Of a stretch of DNA of 64,000 nucleotides, positions 44,674 through 54,281 are shown in pieces. Source of the stretch: Nocardioides sp. T2.26MG-1 (lineage in GTDB: Bacteria > Actinomycetota > Actinomycetes > Propionibacteriales > Nocardioidaceae); contig NZ_CATNLZ010000034.1 of assembly GCF_950101795.1 (NCBI RefSeq), forward strand, positions 186,001 through 250,000, given 5' to 3'. The position numbers and the translations under genes were made by a program. The notes under the pieces are model-generated. The model saw only the letters and a list, made by a program, of their open reading frames with translations, ran no database searches and was not told the DNA's origin. Every line of letters starts with the position of its first letter. Position 1 is the first letter of the stretch.

Positions 44674-45672
44674 ATGACTCACCGCAACTCGCCACTGTCA
44701 GTCGAGGGACGTCGGCGGCTGGTCGAGCGTTGCAAGACCAGGCCGATCGCTCACGTGGCAGCTGAGATGGGAATCTCCCGCGCTACCGCGTCAAAGTGGG
44801 TCCATCGCCACCGCGAGTTCGGTGAGGTCGGTCTGCTCGACCACTCCTCGACACCCAGGCACTCCCCGACAGCCACCCCAAACGTCGTTGTTCGCGAAGT
44901 CGAACGCATGCGGCGCGAGCACAAGTGGTCAGCGGCTCGGATCACGTTCGAACTCGAACAGGTCGGCATTCAGATCAGCCGGCGCACGGTGAGTCGCATC
45001 CTCGCCGACCTCCAGCTCAACCGACGTCGCTTCATCGACCCGACCGGGGAAAGTAACCGCGAAGCGAGGAAGATTGTCGCTCGGCGCCCCGGCCACATGG
45101 TTCACCTGGACGTCAAGAAGGTCGGCCGCATCCCCGATGGCGGCGGATGGCGGGCCCATGGCAAGGACAGCCCCGAAGCCCGCGCCGTCGCGCGGACAAA
45201 GACCCGCGGCACGCGAACCGGCTACGTCTACCTCCACTCAGCGATTGACGGCTACTCACGCCTCGCGTACACCGAGGCTCTGCCGAACGAGCAGGCCACG
45301 ACGGCCGTCGCGTTCCTCGCACGAGCGCGTGCATGGTTCGCAGCTCATGGCATCACGCACATCGAACGGATCGTGACCGACAACGGATCCTGTTACCGCG
45401 CCTCAGCGTTCGCCAATGCACTGGCCGGGTCGCGGCACCAACGGATCACGCCCTACACGCCACGCCACAACGGCAAGATCGAGCGGTACAACCGGATCCT
45501 CGCCGAAGAGTTCCTATACGCGCGGACATGGACCTCAGAAGACGACCGCTCCAACGCCCTCGAACGGTGGAACCTGCACTACAACTACCACCGCCCGCAC
45601 GGTGCCGCGGACGGTCAGCCGCCGGCCACGCTCGTGCCAATTCGCGTTAACAACGTCCTGGCCTCATACAGT
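44674..45672 (+). CDS. IS481-family transposase (3' end truncated)
   Basis: About 333 residues: HTH (AHVAAEMGISRATASKWVHRHREFG), then a DDE core (MVHLDVKKVG, IVTDNGSCYRA, TPYTPRHNGKIERYNRIL). The natural C-terminus is near VNNVLASYS; there the frame runs on without a stop into the antisense of the M48 protease gene (to 46089), so the last few codons and the right end of the IS are lost. Terminal inverted repeats could not be matched. ATG after GAAGGACG. Confidence 0.88.
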
Positions 45673-46477
45673 TGTTGCTCGGCTCGTCGACCAGGTGTCG
45701 ACGCATCGCTGCGAGCCGGGCCCGGGGGTCCGGGTGGGTCGCGAACCAGCGGCGCTCGAGCTCCGCCCACCCGCGTGCGAGACCACCAGCCGGGAGGGGC
45801 TTCGCGACGTAGTCCTCGTAGAACTGCATCAGCTCGGTGGCCGCCTCGAGGTCGCGGGTCAGGTCTACCGCGAACCGGTCGGCGGCGATCTCCTCGCGCC
45901 GGTCGAACGCGATTTGGAGAGCGAGGAACGCCACCGCGGCGCTCATCGTGGCCAGCAGTGCCGGCCCGGCAAGCTGGGGCGCGGCCACCAGGGCCGCGAC
46001 CGCGAGTCCTGCGCCGGCCAGCACGAGCGCCAGGTAGCCGACGAGCCAGCCGTAGCGCGCCGCGGCCGAGGAGTGCTCACGGCGGATGACGTGCGCGAGC
46101 TCGTGCGCGGCGAGGCTCTGCACCGCGGCGGGGCTCAGGCTGGTGAGGGCGGACTGCGCGAACACCACCGTGGGGTGCCCGGCCCGGAAGCGGGTCACCG
46201 CGAGACCACCGTCGCCCACGGGCCGTGCGTCGTCCCCGGTGGGCGCACCGAGGTAGGCGACGACGTCGGTGGCCGGGGGCGTGACGTTCGCCAGGGCCGC
46301 GACGGCCGCCATCGCCGCGGCCGCCTGGTCCTGCAGCGCGGCGTCGACCGGCTCAGCGTGCCGGCGCGTGCGCCAGCTGGTGGCCCACGCGCCGAAGACC
46401 TTCGCCAGCGCGGCGACCACCAGGAAGGCGCCGGCGAGGTAGGCGATCGCCACGACGAGAAGAAGCGCTGAGGTCAC
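45647..46477 (-). CDS. M48-like membrane metalloprotease, C-terminus altered by IS481
   Basis: 276 residues, GTG start. An N-terminal helix, HELAH zinc motif (LAAHELAHVIRREHS), two further helices, the second zinc ligand region (REEIAADRFAVDL) and THPDPRARLAAM match M48 (Ste24/HtpX-like) proteases. The last nine residues (NNCMRPGRC) are encoded by the end of the IS481 transposase gene, which shows that the IS has replaced the original 3' end. All catalytic parts are intact. Confidence 0.85.
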   Translation of the reverse strand: MTSALLLVVAIAYLAGAFLVVAALAKVFGAWATSWRTRRHAEPVDAALQDQAAAAMAAVAALANVTPPATDVVAYLGAPTGDDARPVGDGGLAVTRFRAGHPTVVFAQSALTSLSPAAVQSLAAHELAHVIRREHSSAAARYGWLVGYLALVLAGAGLAVAALVAAPQLAGPALLATMSAAVAFLALQIAFDRREEIAADRFAVDLTRDLEAATELMQFYEDYVAKPLPAGGLARGWAELERRWFATHPDPRARLAAMRRHLVDEPSNNCMRPGRC

Positions 46478-46629
46478 GGGATTGGACCCGTTCTACGCCG
46501 AGGTGATGGCAGTGAGGAGAGCGCTCAGAATCGCTCCCTGACAACCGAACGGGCCACGAGTGCCCGAAAGAGGTGGTTCGGCGTCGCCCAGCGGCGTTGT
46601 GAGCCCGATTCGAGCCCGTCGCATGCCCT

Positions 46630-46998
46630 TCATCGCGCTGGAGCGGCCGCGCGGTCCACGTCTGGGGCCGGCGACGTCGACGGGATCGCGCGGTCCTCCG
46701 CAGCACGGCCGCGGGAGGCTGTCGCAGGCTCCTCGAGGTCCTCGCTCGCCTCGACGAGCTGTCGCTGCTCCTCGGTGCTCGGCAGGCCGTAGCGGCGCTC
46801 AGCCATCGCCTCGACCTGCGCCACGGCGTTCCACACGTGCTCCCCGGATGCGTGGGCGTAGCAGGCGTTGACGTGCTCGCGCGCGTGGCCGAGCTCCTTC
46901 TTGCTCGAGCGCGGGTGCTCGCCGAGCGCCTTGAGTGCGCGCTGGGCTCGCTGGATGGCCTCGGAGCGCTCCTTCATCTGCATCGGTGCCTGTGTCAT
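46630..46998 (-). CDS. Hypothetical protein of the conjugation operon
   Basis: 122 residues, ATG with AGGA upstream. Helical and charged (KERSEAIQRAQRALKALGEHPRSSKKELGHAREHVNACYAH), with a flexible acidic C-terminus. No family recognised. It overlaps the stop of the 235-residue gene (ATGA) and is the last gene of the coupling-protein operon. Confidence 0.7.
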   Translation of the reverse strand: MTQAPMQMKERSEAIQRAQRALKALGEHPRSSKKELGHAREHVNACYAHASGEHVWNAVAQVEAMAERRYGLPSTEEQRQLVEASEDLEEPATASRGRAAEDRAIPSTSPAPDVDRAAAPAR

Positions 46999-47702
46999 TC
47001 TCTCGGTCCTTTCTCGGTGCGGGTACGCGGCTGTGGGCCGTCGAGCTCGTCGTCCTGGATCTCGCCGGTGTCGAGGTCGACGAGTCCGAGCCTCGGCGGC
47101 CCGGCCGGCGCCGACGGCTGCGCGTGCGCCCGCCTGTTGACCGGCAGGGCGTCGACGTCGTGGGCGAAGGCGTTCTCGCGCCGCTGGCGGCTGGCTTCGG
47201 CCAGGTGCTCGTTGTGTCGCGGCTTGGCCGGCCACGTCTTGTGCTCGTCGTCGCAGTGGGCCCGCAGCCTGTTGCGCATGCGGTCGGTGAATGCCGGCAG
47301 GCAGTAGCGGTGCCACTCCTCGAGGGCGTCGCTGGTCATCGCCAGCCCGGCTCGTCGGCGCTGGTCGGCCAGGACGGCGATCTCGTGAACCAGGTGCGGG
47401 TGCAGGGGCCAGCAGCTGGGGATGAGGCCGGAGACGTCCCAGGTGTACTCGCGGTTCAGCCAGATCACGACGTCCTCGAGCCACTCCCACAGGTCGTGCC
47501 GAAGATCGGGGTCCAGACAGGAGGCCGGCTCCCACGGCCGCGGCAACAGCGCGTGGTTGCCGAGAGCCTTCTTCTCCTCCTCGGTGCCGTTGATGGCGAT
47601 GTGCAGCTCCCGGTAGGCGAGCCGCACGTGGTCGCCGGGCATGGGGAACGGGAAGACCATCAGCGCGGGCGCCGCCCGGCGGGTCTGCTGCTCGGTGGTC
47701 AC
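46995..47702 (-). CDS. Hypothetical conjugation-associated protein
   Basis: 235 residues, GTG start overlapping the coupling-protein stop (GTGA). A Trp-rich middle (LRHDLWEWLEDVVIWLNREYTWD, SCWPLHPHLVHEIAVLADQRRRAGLA) resembles DUF4913-like proteins of actinobacterial mobile elements, though the match is loose. It is soluble. It probably works with the coupling ATPase or relaxosome, inferred from coupling of the genes. Confidence 0.7.
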   Translation of the reverse strand: MTTEQQTRRAAPALMVFPFPMPGDHVRLAYRELHIAINGTEEEKKALGNHALLPRPWEPASCLDPDLRHDLWEWLEDVVIWLNREYTWDVSGLIPSCWPLHPHLVHEIAVLADQRRRAGLAMTSDALEEWHRYCLPAFTDRMRNRLRAHCDDEHKTWPAKPRHNEHLAEASRQRRENAFAHDVDALPVNRRAHAQPSAPAGPPRLGLVDLDTGEIQDDELDGPQPRTRTEKGPRE

Positions 47703-49159
47703 AGGTCATCACTCCTTGCGTGGTCGTCGTCGACGAAGCCGAGACGGCGTGCCTCGACGAGTGCCGCGGTGGCGCGGGCCTCGGGGGTGATGACCATGCG
47801 CCGGTCGTTGGTGAGGCGCTCGCGCAATGCCCGCTGGTCGGCCAGGAGGCGTTCGCCTGCCTTGCCCTCCACACAGCGGTGCAGCTTGGCGATGATCGGC
47901 TTGCCGTTCTCGGCGATCACCAGGGCCTGCCGCTCGGGGAGCTGGCGGACCTCCTCGGGCCGCATGATCGCGATGTCGTCGCCCTCGTAGCCGCCGCCAC
48001 CACCGCGGTGCGTGCGCCGGCCGATCCGGACCTGGCCGAGGAGGTCGGAGATCTCCTGGTTGAAGGCGACGTCCTTGGACCCGCCGAACATGACCAGGGC
48101 GTTGGTGAGGCCCAGCAGCGCCCGGGCCTCGTGCTCACCGAAGATGCTGGTCAGCTGGGGCCGGGTCTGGGCGGCCCAGATGAACGACAGCCCCAGTGCG
48201 CGCTCGTTGGCCATCCGGGTCCGCAGCGTCGGCAGCGGCGCGGTCGACGGGAGCTCGTCGAGCACCGAGACCAGCGGCGGGCACAGCCGGCCGCCCCACG
48301 GTGAGTTGTTGGCCAGCACCAGGCCGGTGTCCAGCACGTGCTCGGCCACCGCAGTCATCAGCGGGCTGGCCGACGCGTAGGGGTCCTCTCGGCCGAGGAG
48401 GTAGATGGTGCCGCGGCGGCGGATCACGTCGGTCAGGTCGGTGGCGGGGTGTCCGGGGCTGGGAATGCAGCGGCGGCGGATGTCGGCCTGGAAGAACAGC
48501 GACACCGCCTGCTGCACCGTGGTGACGGTGTTGCCGGCGGTGCGGTCGTCGCCGTTGAGCGCACCGTGCAGCAGGCCGTGCCAGAACGGCTCGGCGTGCG
48601 GATGCCGGCGCAGGATCTCCATCGGCTGCGTGGCCGCGGTCGGATTCGCGACCCACTGCAGCACGTCCTCGAGCGTCTTCCCGGTCAGCGCCGCGGCGTG
48701 GAAGTAGCCCTGCAGCACCTTCGCGGACTCCGCGGCGTAGAACCGCGCAGCATCGTCCCCGGTGCCCCCGGTGATCGCGCCCTTGACGGTGCCGGCGGTG
48801 AACGCCTTGGCGCGACGCTCGGCCACCTTGGGGTCGACACAGCCAGCGATCGGATCCCAGATCAGCTCGTCGACGACGCCCTCGGCCAGCCCGAACGGAT
48901 CGAGCACCACGCACGGCCGGTCGCCGCGGGAGCGCTCGGTCAGGCTGAGCAGCAGGTCCTCGACCTTCGTCAGGGTCACCAGGGCGGCGCCTGGGGCGCC
49001 GAGCAGCGCAGGGGTGAGCAGGTCGAGGGTCTTGCCGGAGCCCTGCGGGCCGATCACGCCGGCGGTGCGGTCCCACGGCACCCACAGCTCGCCGCCCCTC
49101 GGCTCGTGCGCGTCACCGATCCGCCAGCCGACGTCCCACGGGTCGAACCTCAGCTTCAT
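47699..49159 (-). CDS. VirD4/TraG-type coupling ATPase (soluble part)
   Basis: 486 residues. Walker A GPQGSGKTLDLL (near residue 40), Walker B LVSVLDELPS, and the TraG/TraD pattern FIWAAQTRPQL and QEISDLLGQ match type IV secretion coupling proteins that pump the relaxase-DNA complex. Unlike usual VirD4 it has no N-terminal transmembrane helices; these appear to be supplied by the 200-residue membrane protein encoded just upstream, whose stop overlaps this start. Second gene of the operon 49758-46630. Confidence 0.92.
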   Translation of the reverse strand: MKLRFDPWDVGWRIGDAHEPRGGELWVPWDRTAGVIGPQGSGKTLDLLTPALLGAPGAALVTLTKVEDLLLSLTERSRGDRPCVVLDPFGLAEGVVDELIWDPIAGCVDPKVAERRAKAFTAGTVKGAITGGTGDDAARFYAAESAKVLQGYFHAAALTGKTLEDVLQWVANPTAATQPMEILRRHPHAEPFWHGLLHGALNGDDRTAGNTVTTVQQAVSLFFQADIRRRCIPSPGHPATDLTDVIRRRGTIYLLGREDPYASASPLMTAVAEHVLDTGLVLANNSPWGGRLCPPLVSVLDELPSTAPLPTLRTRMANERALGLSFIWAAQTRPQLTSIFGEHEARALLGLTNALVMFGGSKDVAFNQEISDLLGQVRIGRRTHRGGGGGYEGDDIAIMRPEEVRQLPERQALVIAENGKPIIAKLHRCVEGKAGERLLADQRALRERLTNDRRMVITPEARATAALVEARRLGFVDDDHARSDDL

Positions 49160-49758
49160 CGCTCCTCCTTCGTTCGTCGGCCGTCCAGGAGCCAGGGGCT
49201 GAGCCCGTGGCCGAGCTGCGGGCCGGGATGCTCGGTGTGGTCGCCGGAAGTGCGCTGCATCGGCGCGGCCGCGGCGGCGGCGTGCTTGCCGTAGATGTCG
49301 GGGCGGACGATGCCGGCGACCTTGCGCAGGCGGGTGACTCCAAGGAGCTTCTCGGCCTCGGCTGCGGTCGCCATGCCGCGCATCCGGCCGGGCCCCCAGC
49401 GCTGGTAGGCCCAGACGCCGGCCCAGACGGTCGCGGCCAGCAGCGAGAGCTCGGTCAGCGCGAGACTGGCCCACACCAGGCCGCGGCCGGCGAGGTCGTC
49501 GGGGACCGGGGTGGGCAGTCCCGCCTCCGCGTTACCGCCGAGGACGCCGGGCAAGCTGGTCCAGAACGCGGTCCCGATCGGTGAGGGGAAGGCGCCGGCG
49601 TTGGCGTCGGGCCAGGTCCACCCGGCGCCGGCCAGCAGGTTGGCCACCGATCGGCCGAGCTGGATGCCGATGACGATGACGAACAGGGTCGCCAGCGTCA
49701 CTGCTAGCGGGACCTCCCAGGTCCAGGGGTAGGGGTCTCGTCGTCGGTCGCGCTGCAT
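49156..49758 (-). CDS. Membrane partner of the coupling ATPase
   Basis: 200 residues with two transmembrane helices (about residues 17-37 and 98-118) separated by a roughly 60-residue external loop, then a cytoplasmic C-terminus. This is the layout of the N-terminal part of VirD4/TraD. Overlaps the ATPase start by 4 nt. I infer a split coupling protein; no sequence family could be named. Confidence 0.75.
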   Translation of the reverse strand: MQRDRRRDPYPWTWEVPLAVTLATLFVIVIGIQLGRSVANLLAGAGWTWPDANAGAFPSPIGTAFWTSLPGVLGGNAEAGLPTPVPDDLAGRGLVWASLALTELSLLAATVWAGVWAYQRWGPGRMRGMATAAEAEKLLGVTRLRKVAGIVRPDIYGKHAAAAAAPMQRTSGDHTEHPGPQLGHGLSPWLLDGRRTKEER

Positions 49759-49834
49759 CGGTTGGCCACCTCCGGGCGGTCGTGGGTCGTTGGGCCTCGC
49801 TGGTCACCTATGTGCGGTCAGCCCTCCGGTGCGA

Positions 49835-52800
49835 TCACACGGCGCGGCTCGGGCGCGAGGCGTTCTCCGCGAGCCAGGTGGACGGGTCGACGTTGTCGGG
49901 GCCGTAGATCGAGCCGTTCTTGAGGTGGACCTCGAAGTGGAGGTGGCAGCCCGAGACGTTGCCCTCCTTGCCGACCTGCCCGATCGGCTCGCCGGCGGCG
50001 ACGGTCTGACCGCGGCTCACGCTGATGTTCTGCATGTGGGCGTACCAGGTGGTGAGGCCTCCGGCGCCGGTGGTGACCTTGACCAGCTGGGGACCAGCCC
50101 AGGAGCGCTGTGTGGTGTCGATCTCGATGGTGCCGGCGTGGGCGGCGTAGACGGTGGTCCCGCAGGGCGCGGAGAAGTCGGTGCCGGTGTGCCAGTTGGA
50201 CCAGTAGGGGCCGGTCTCGTGCCAGTTGTGGTTGTCGGCGCCGATGTACTTCGCCGGCACCGGGTAGACCACTTCGTCACAGCTCGCGCCGTCGAGACCG
50301 ATCGGGGTGACCTTGGCGTTGGGCAGCACGTTGATGTGCGGATGGTCCATGTGGTTCGCGGTAGCGGAGCCGCGGTCCTCCATCCGCCGCCAGCCCTCGT
50401 CGGCGCGCGCGACGGACCAGATGCGCTGGTACCAGATGATGTAGTCGATCCCGAGCTCGCGAGCGTGGGCCTGTGCGTACGCCACGAGCGCGTCTCCTTG
50501 GGCCTTGCCGGCGGGCGTGAGGGGGACCATGAAGTCGGCCGCGAGCCCGGCCGGGTGGCCGTTGGGGTCGGTGGCGCTCGCGCGGTAGCCGCCGACGGTC
50601 TTGATGTCGAACATCGGGCCGAGGATGTTGACCAGCTGCGTCAGCTGCGGCTTGACCGGGCCGAGGTTGTAGTTGGTTGCCTGCGCGACCGCGCAGCCCG
50701 CGCTGCTGCCGGCGGTGGTGGCGACCACCAGCGGGTGGTCGGCGATCTTGTTGGCCTTGGTGCTGTTGTCGACCTCGGCGCTGGCCCAGGTGAGGTTGGC
50801 GCCGTAGATGTGGTCGATCGGCGCGTCCTTCTTGGGCTTCTTGCAGGGTTCTGCCGATCCACCGAAGGCGTTGGTGAGCTCGGGGGTGAGCGCGCAGTGT
50901 GAGGAGTTGTTGCCGTCCTTGCCGTCGTTGAAGTCGCCCAGGATCACCGCCGGGATCCCGGTGCCGGCGACGTCGGTCATGGTGGCCAGCTGGCGCCGCA
51001 GCGCTTCCTTGCGGTGCGCGGCGGTGTTCCCGTGGGTGTTGGCCGGGTTGTGGATGCTCCACACCCAGATGACCTGGCCGGTGGTGGTCGACGTCAGCTG
51101 CACCAGGGGCATGCCGACGTCCTTGCCGCCGAAGTAAGGGATGTCGACGAGGCGGCCGTCGGTCTGCTTCCACTCGTTGCGGTCCCAGATGACCCGGTTC
51201 TGTGCCTTCCCGCTGGCCGGGTAGTTCCCCCACTTGGCCGCGTACTGGTTCTCCAGCGCGTTGGCCTGCGGGCCCTGCACCTCCTGGAGGCCGGCGATCG
51301 TGACGCCTGCGTTCTCGATCGTGCGCATGGCTCCGGGCAGTCGCTTGTCCCAGGTGTCGTAGCCGGGCCGCTCCCCCGCCTTGTCGGTGTGGCCGGCGCC
51401 GAGCAGGTTGAGGGTGCCGACGGTGACCGGGTTGACGGTCTCGCCCTGGCAGTTGGCCACGTTCGTGGTGGAGCCGTCGTTGGGAAGGTCGGGCAGGTCG
51501 CCGCCGAGCAGGTCGGTGATGTCGCCGGCGACGTCCTCCCACTGGGCATAGGCGTCGGGGTAGCCCGAGCGCTGCACGGCCTGGGCGGCCTCGGTCAGCG
51601 GCATGTTCCGCCAGCCGGGGATGTCGAGCAGGCCGGGGTTGCCGGTGTGCTGGGCTTCGCCGAAGAAGGCCCGCGCGGCGAGGACCGGGTTGGTGACCTC
51701 GGCACGGCTGCCCCACCCCTGCGAGGGGCGCTGCTGGAACAGGCCGCCGGAGTCGCGGTCGCCGCCGGTGAGGTTGACCAGCTTGGATTCCTGGATGGCG
51801 GTGGCGATGGCGATCTGCAGGCCGCGGCGGGGAATCTGGAGGTCGCGGGCGACCTGGGCGATGGTGATCGCGTTGCGGGCCTGCTCGGCGTTCATGGTCG
51901 GGTAGCTGGAGGCGAACCGCAGCCGCATCAGCTGGGCGAGCACGTTCCCGGATGGTGGCGCGGCCGCCGTCCTCGTGGTGTGGGCGGCGTTCACGACGCC
52001 GTCGCTGGTGGCCGCGGGTACCGGCGCGCTCTCGGGGCCGGCGCCGTTCATGGAGAGGCGGGCGGAGATCCAGTGGTGGTCGGAGACCATCGTTCCGGAC
52101 CATCCCCGCTCGAGGCGCACGTCCTGGTGCTGGGGGAAGAAGACGAAGTCGACCGCGTGGTTGTGCCAGCCGTAGCCGGCGGCCTTCATCTTCGCGGCTG
52201 CCGCCCACGGCAGGTCGGTGTAGGAGGCGTGGGTGTTCATGTCGCCGCCGATGAGCACGGGTCCGTGGGTGGCCAGCGAGTTGCGCAGCTGCAGCAGGAT
52301 GTCCATGCCGGCGCCGTACTGCTGGGGCCGGGTCAGCGGCGGGTTGCCGTGCTGCCGGGGGTACTTGTGCGGGTTGGTCATGTGGTGGGTGGAGATGACC
52401 GAGACCACGGCGCCGTCGGCGCGCTCGAGGATCACCCAGGTGGCGAACCGGTCCCAGGTGACCGCCCGGCCCTGGTAGTAGGTGTTGTCGTCGACGACGA
52501 GGGTGACCCGGCCGCCGTTGGCCTTGGACCAGGTGTCGCGCTTCCAGAGCACGACGTTGCCCATGGAGTTGTTGTCGCCGGTGTGGTCGGCAACCCGAAA
52601 GGCGCCGTAGCCGGGGGCGGCGGCCTCGATCTGCGCCAGGGTCCACCCGCTGGCCTCGTTGAGGGTGACGAAGTCAGGGTTGGTCGAGAGGACCTTGGGC
52701 ATGGACGCACGGAAGCCGTCCAGGCCGGACCGGCGCGGGATGTTGGCCTGCGCCAGGGTGACCTTGCCCTTGACCGGACCGCCCACAGGCCCGTCGATGA

Positions 52801-52957
52801 CGCCGAGGTCCCCGAGCTCGGTGGGGGCGGTCTGGTTGGTCTGGGTGCGGCACTCCGCGGCCGCGGTCGTGCTCATGACCACCATCAGGGAGACCAGCAG
52901 CGGCAGGCCCATGAAGATGATCAGGACCGGCAGTCCGGCGAGCAGCAGCTTCTTCAC
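49835..52957 (-). CDS. Secreted multidomain nuclease/peptidoglycan hydrolase
   Basis: 1040 residues with an N-terminal signal anchor. Domain order: EEP (endonuclease/exonuclease/phosphatase) domain 1 at about 65-300 (E101, D239-x-N241, S292-D293-H294); a lytic-transglycosylase-like helical domain at about 340-475 (AIATAIQESKL, SGGLFQQRPSQGWG); EEP domain 2 at about 510-745 (E559, D675-x-N677, D740-H741); a peptidase-like domain near 775-880 (GYRASATDPNG, AADFMV, HMDHPHINV); and an M23 endopeptidase at about 915-1015 (H923, D927, HLHFEV). The first and last gene products of this operon imply cell-wall opening during DNA transfer. Two nuclease-like domains in a secreted wall hydrolase are highly unusual. 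Confidence 0.93.
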   Translation of the reverse strand: MKKLLLAGLPVLIIFMGLPLLVSLMVVMSTTAAAECRTQTNQTAPTELGDLGVIDGPVGGPVKGKVTLAQANIPRRSGLDGFRASMPKVLSTNPDFVTLNEASGWTLAQIEAAAPGYGAFRVADHTGDNNSMGNVVLWKRDTWSKANGGRVTLVVDDNTYYQGRAVTWDRFATWVILERADGAVVSVISTHHMTNPHKYPRQHGNPPLTRPQQYGAGMDILLQLRNSLATHGPVLIGGDMNTHASYTDLPWAAAAKMKAAGYGWHNHAVDFVFFPQHQDVRLERGWSGTMVSDHHWISARLSMNGAGPESAPVPAATSDGVVNAAHTTRTAAAPPSGNVLAQLMRLRFASSYPTMNAEQARNAITIAQVARDLQIPRRGLQIAIATAIQESKLVNLTGGDRDSGGLFQQRPSQGWGSRAEVTNPVLAARAFFGEAQHTGNPGLLDIPGWRNMPLTEAAQAVQRSGYPDAYAQWEDVAGDITDLLGGDLPDLPNDGSTTNVANCQGETVNPVTVGTLNLLGAGHTDKAGERPGYDTWDKRLPGAMRTIENAGVTIAGLQEVQGPQANALENQYAAKWGNYPASGKAQNRVIWDRNEWKQTDGRLVDIPYFGGKDVGMPLVQLTSTTTGQVIWVWSIHNPANTHGNTAAHRKEALRRQLATMTDVAGTGIPAVILGDFNDGKDGNNSSHCALTPELTNAFGGSAEPCKKPKKDAPIDHIYGANLTWASAEVDNSTKANKIADHPLVVATTAGSSAGCAVAQATNYNLGPVKPQLTQLVNILGPMFDIKTVGGYRASATDPNGHPAGLAADFMVPLTPAGKAQGDALVAYAQAHARELGIDYIIWYQRIWSVARADEGWRRMEDRGSATANHMDHPHINVLPNAKVTPIGLDGASCDEVVYPVPAKYIGADNHNWHETGPYWSNWHTGTDFSAPCGTTVYAAHAGTIEIDTTQRSWAGPQLVKVTTGAGGLTTWYAHMQNISVSRGQTVAAGEPIGQVGKEGNVSGCHLHFEVHLKNGSIYGPDNVDPSTWLAENASRPSRAV

Positions 52958-53155
52958 GACAGGTCAGTCCCGAGCGGCTCAGGCCGCTGTCTCGAGGAAC
53001 TCAGGTTCGATCGGACGCCCGGAGGCCCTGATCTGAGTTCGTGCAGGTCGTGCCGGTTCGACACTCGTCAGCACTTGAATTGAAGACTCGTCACTCTGGC
53101 TGATGGTTTCGATGTACTGTCGACGCATGATCGTCTCGCTTGAAGATGGTGACTG

Positions 53156-54241
53156 ATGGGCTTGGTGGCATTGCCGGGTGGCAGCGCTGCTGGACCGGCA
53201 CTGATAGGTACGCAGGCGGTCCAGGACTTCGAGCAGGCGCTCGTTGACCAGTACGCACTGGCGATGTCCGCAGCAGGTCTGACGGACCGCCACATCGGGG
53301 GGACTCGGGCGATCGTCATCGAGTTCGCTCGCTCGCTGTCGACTCCCCTGTGGGAGGCCACCTGCGCGGACGCGGACGCCTTCTTGGCCCAGCAGCGCCG
53401 GCGGGGACTCAGCGTGTCGACCCGCGCGGGCAAGGCCGGCGCGCTGGCGGGCTTCTACGACTTCGTGATCGCCCGCTACGAGGGCACGATCCGCCGCGCG
53501 ACCGGTGTCTTGGTCGAGCAGCCGATCGATGAGTTCAACCGCCAGTCGGGGGCGTCGCTGGGCAAGGTCCGGGTGCCGCCCTCGGATGAGGAGATCGACT
53601 CGCTGTTCACCGCGTGGCGCGGGTCGGTCACGCAGGCGCGCAAGTACCGGCCGGCGGCCCGCGACTACTTCGCCGCCTCGCTGTGGCGCCGACTCGGGCT
53701 GCGGATCAACGAGACCGTCATGCTCGACATCCGCGACTGGCGCCCCGATCTGGGTGAGTTCGGCAAGCTCCACGTCCGCCACGGCAAGGGCTCCGGCGGC
53801 CGCGGGCCAAAGCCACGGCTGGTGCCGGCGATCAACGGCGCGAACCAGTTGATCGACTGGTGGCTGGCCGAGGTCCGCCCGCAGTACGGCGAGGATTGGG
53901 CCGCCCCGGACGCGCCGCTGCTGCCGTCTGAGCGGTTCGACCGCGACTTGGACCGGTGCGGACGTGTCGGCGCGAACGCGCTGCGCCGCGCCCTGGGAAT
54001 CCAGGTCGACGAATGGTTGCCGGCGTGGTCGGGGCGGATGACGCCACACGTGCTGCGGCACTACTGCGCCTCGTCGCTGTACGCGGCCGGGATGGACATC
54101 AAGGCGCTCCAGGAGTTGCTTGGGCACCAGTGGTTGGCGACGACCTCGGGGTACCTTCACGTCCGCAGTGACCACATCGAGCGCGCGTGGAACAGCGCGA
54201 GCGACCGCGTCGAGGCCCGCTTGGGCCTCCATATCGACTGA
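53156..54241 (+). CDS. Tyrosine recombinase (TnpA-like)
   Basis: 361 residues. N-terminal SAM-like core-binding domain (about 20-115) and catalytic domain with R183 (RLGLRINETV), H298-x-x-R301 (TPHVLRHY), H324 (LLGHQW) and the nucleophile Y333 (TSGYLHV). All catalytic residues are present, so it should be active. First of three plus-strand genes. Length equals Tn554 TnpA. Confidence 0.93.
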   Translation: MGLVALPGGSAAGPALIGTQAVQDFEQALVDQYALAMSAAGLTDRHIGGTRAIVIEFARSLSTPLWEATCADADAFLAQQRRRGLSVSTRAGKAGALAGFYDFVIARYEGTIRRATGVLVEQPIDEFNRQSGASLGKVRVPPSDEEIDSLFTAWRGSVTQARKYRPAARDYFAASLWRRLGLRINETVMLDIRDWRPDLGEFGKLHVRHGKGSGGRGPKPRLVPAINGANQLIDWWLAEVRPQYGEDWAAPDAPLLPSERFDRDLDRCGRVGANALRRALGIQVDEWLPAWSGRMTPHVLRHYCASSLYAAGMDIKALQELLGHQWLATTSGYLHVRSDHIERAWNSASDRVEARLGLHID

Positions 54242-54281
54242 TCGAACTGACCCGACTAGTGCACTGAAGGAGAGGATCCAG

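Noticed and set aside
44674..46089. Extension of the IS481 transposase by 139 codons
   Set aside because: The extension is antisense to the intact M48 protease gene; the homologous transposase part ends near position 45672.
51014..53083. 689-codon plus-strand frame antisense to the secreted nuclease/hydrolase
   Set aside because: Composition (Gly/Val/His/Arg-rich) and lack of motifs mark it as an antisense shadow.
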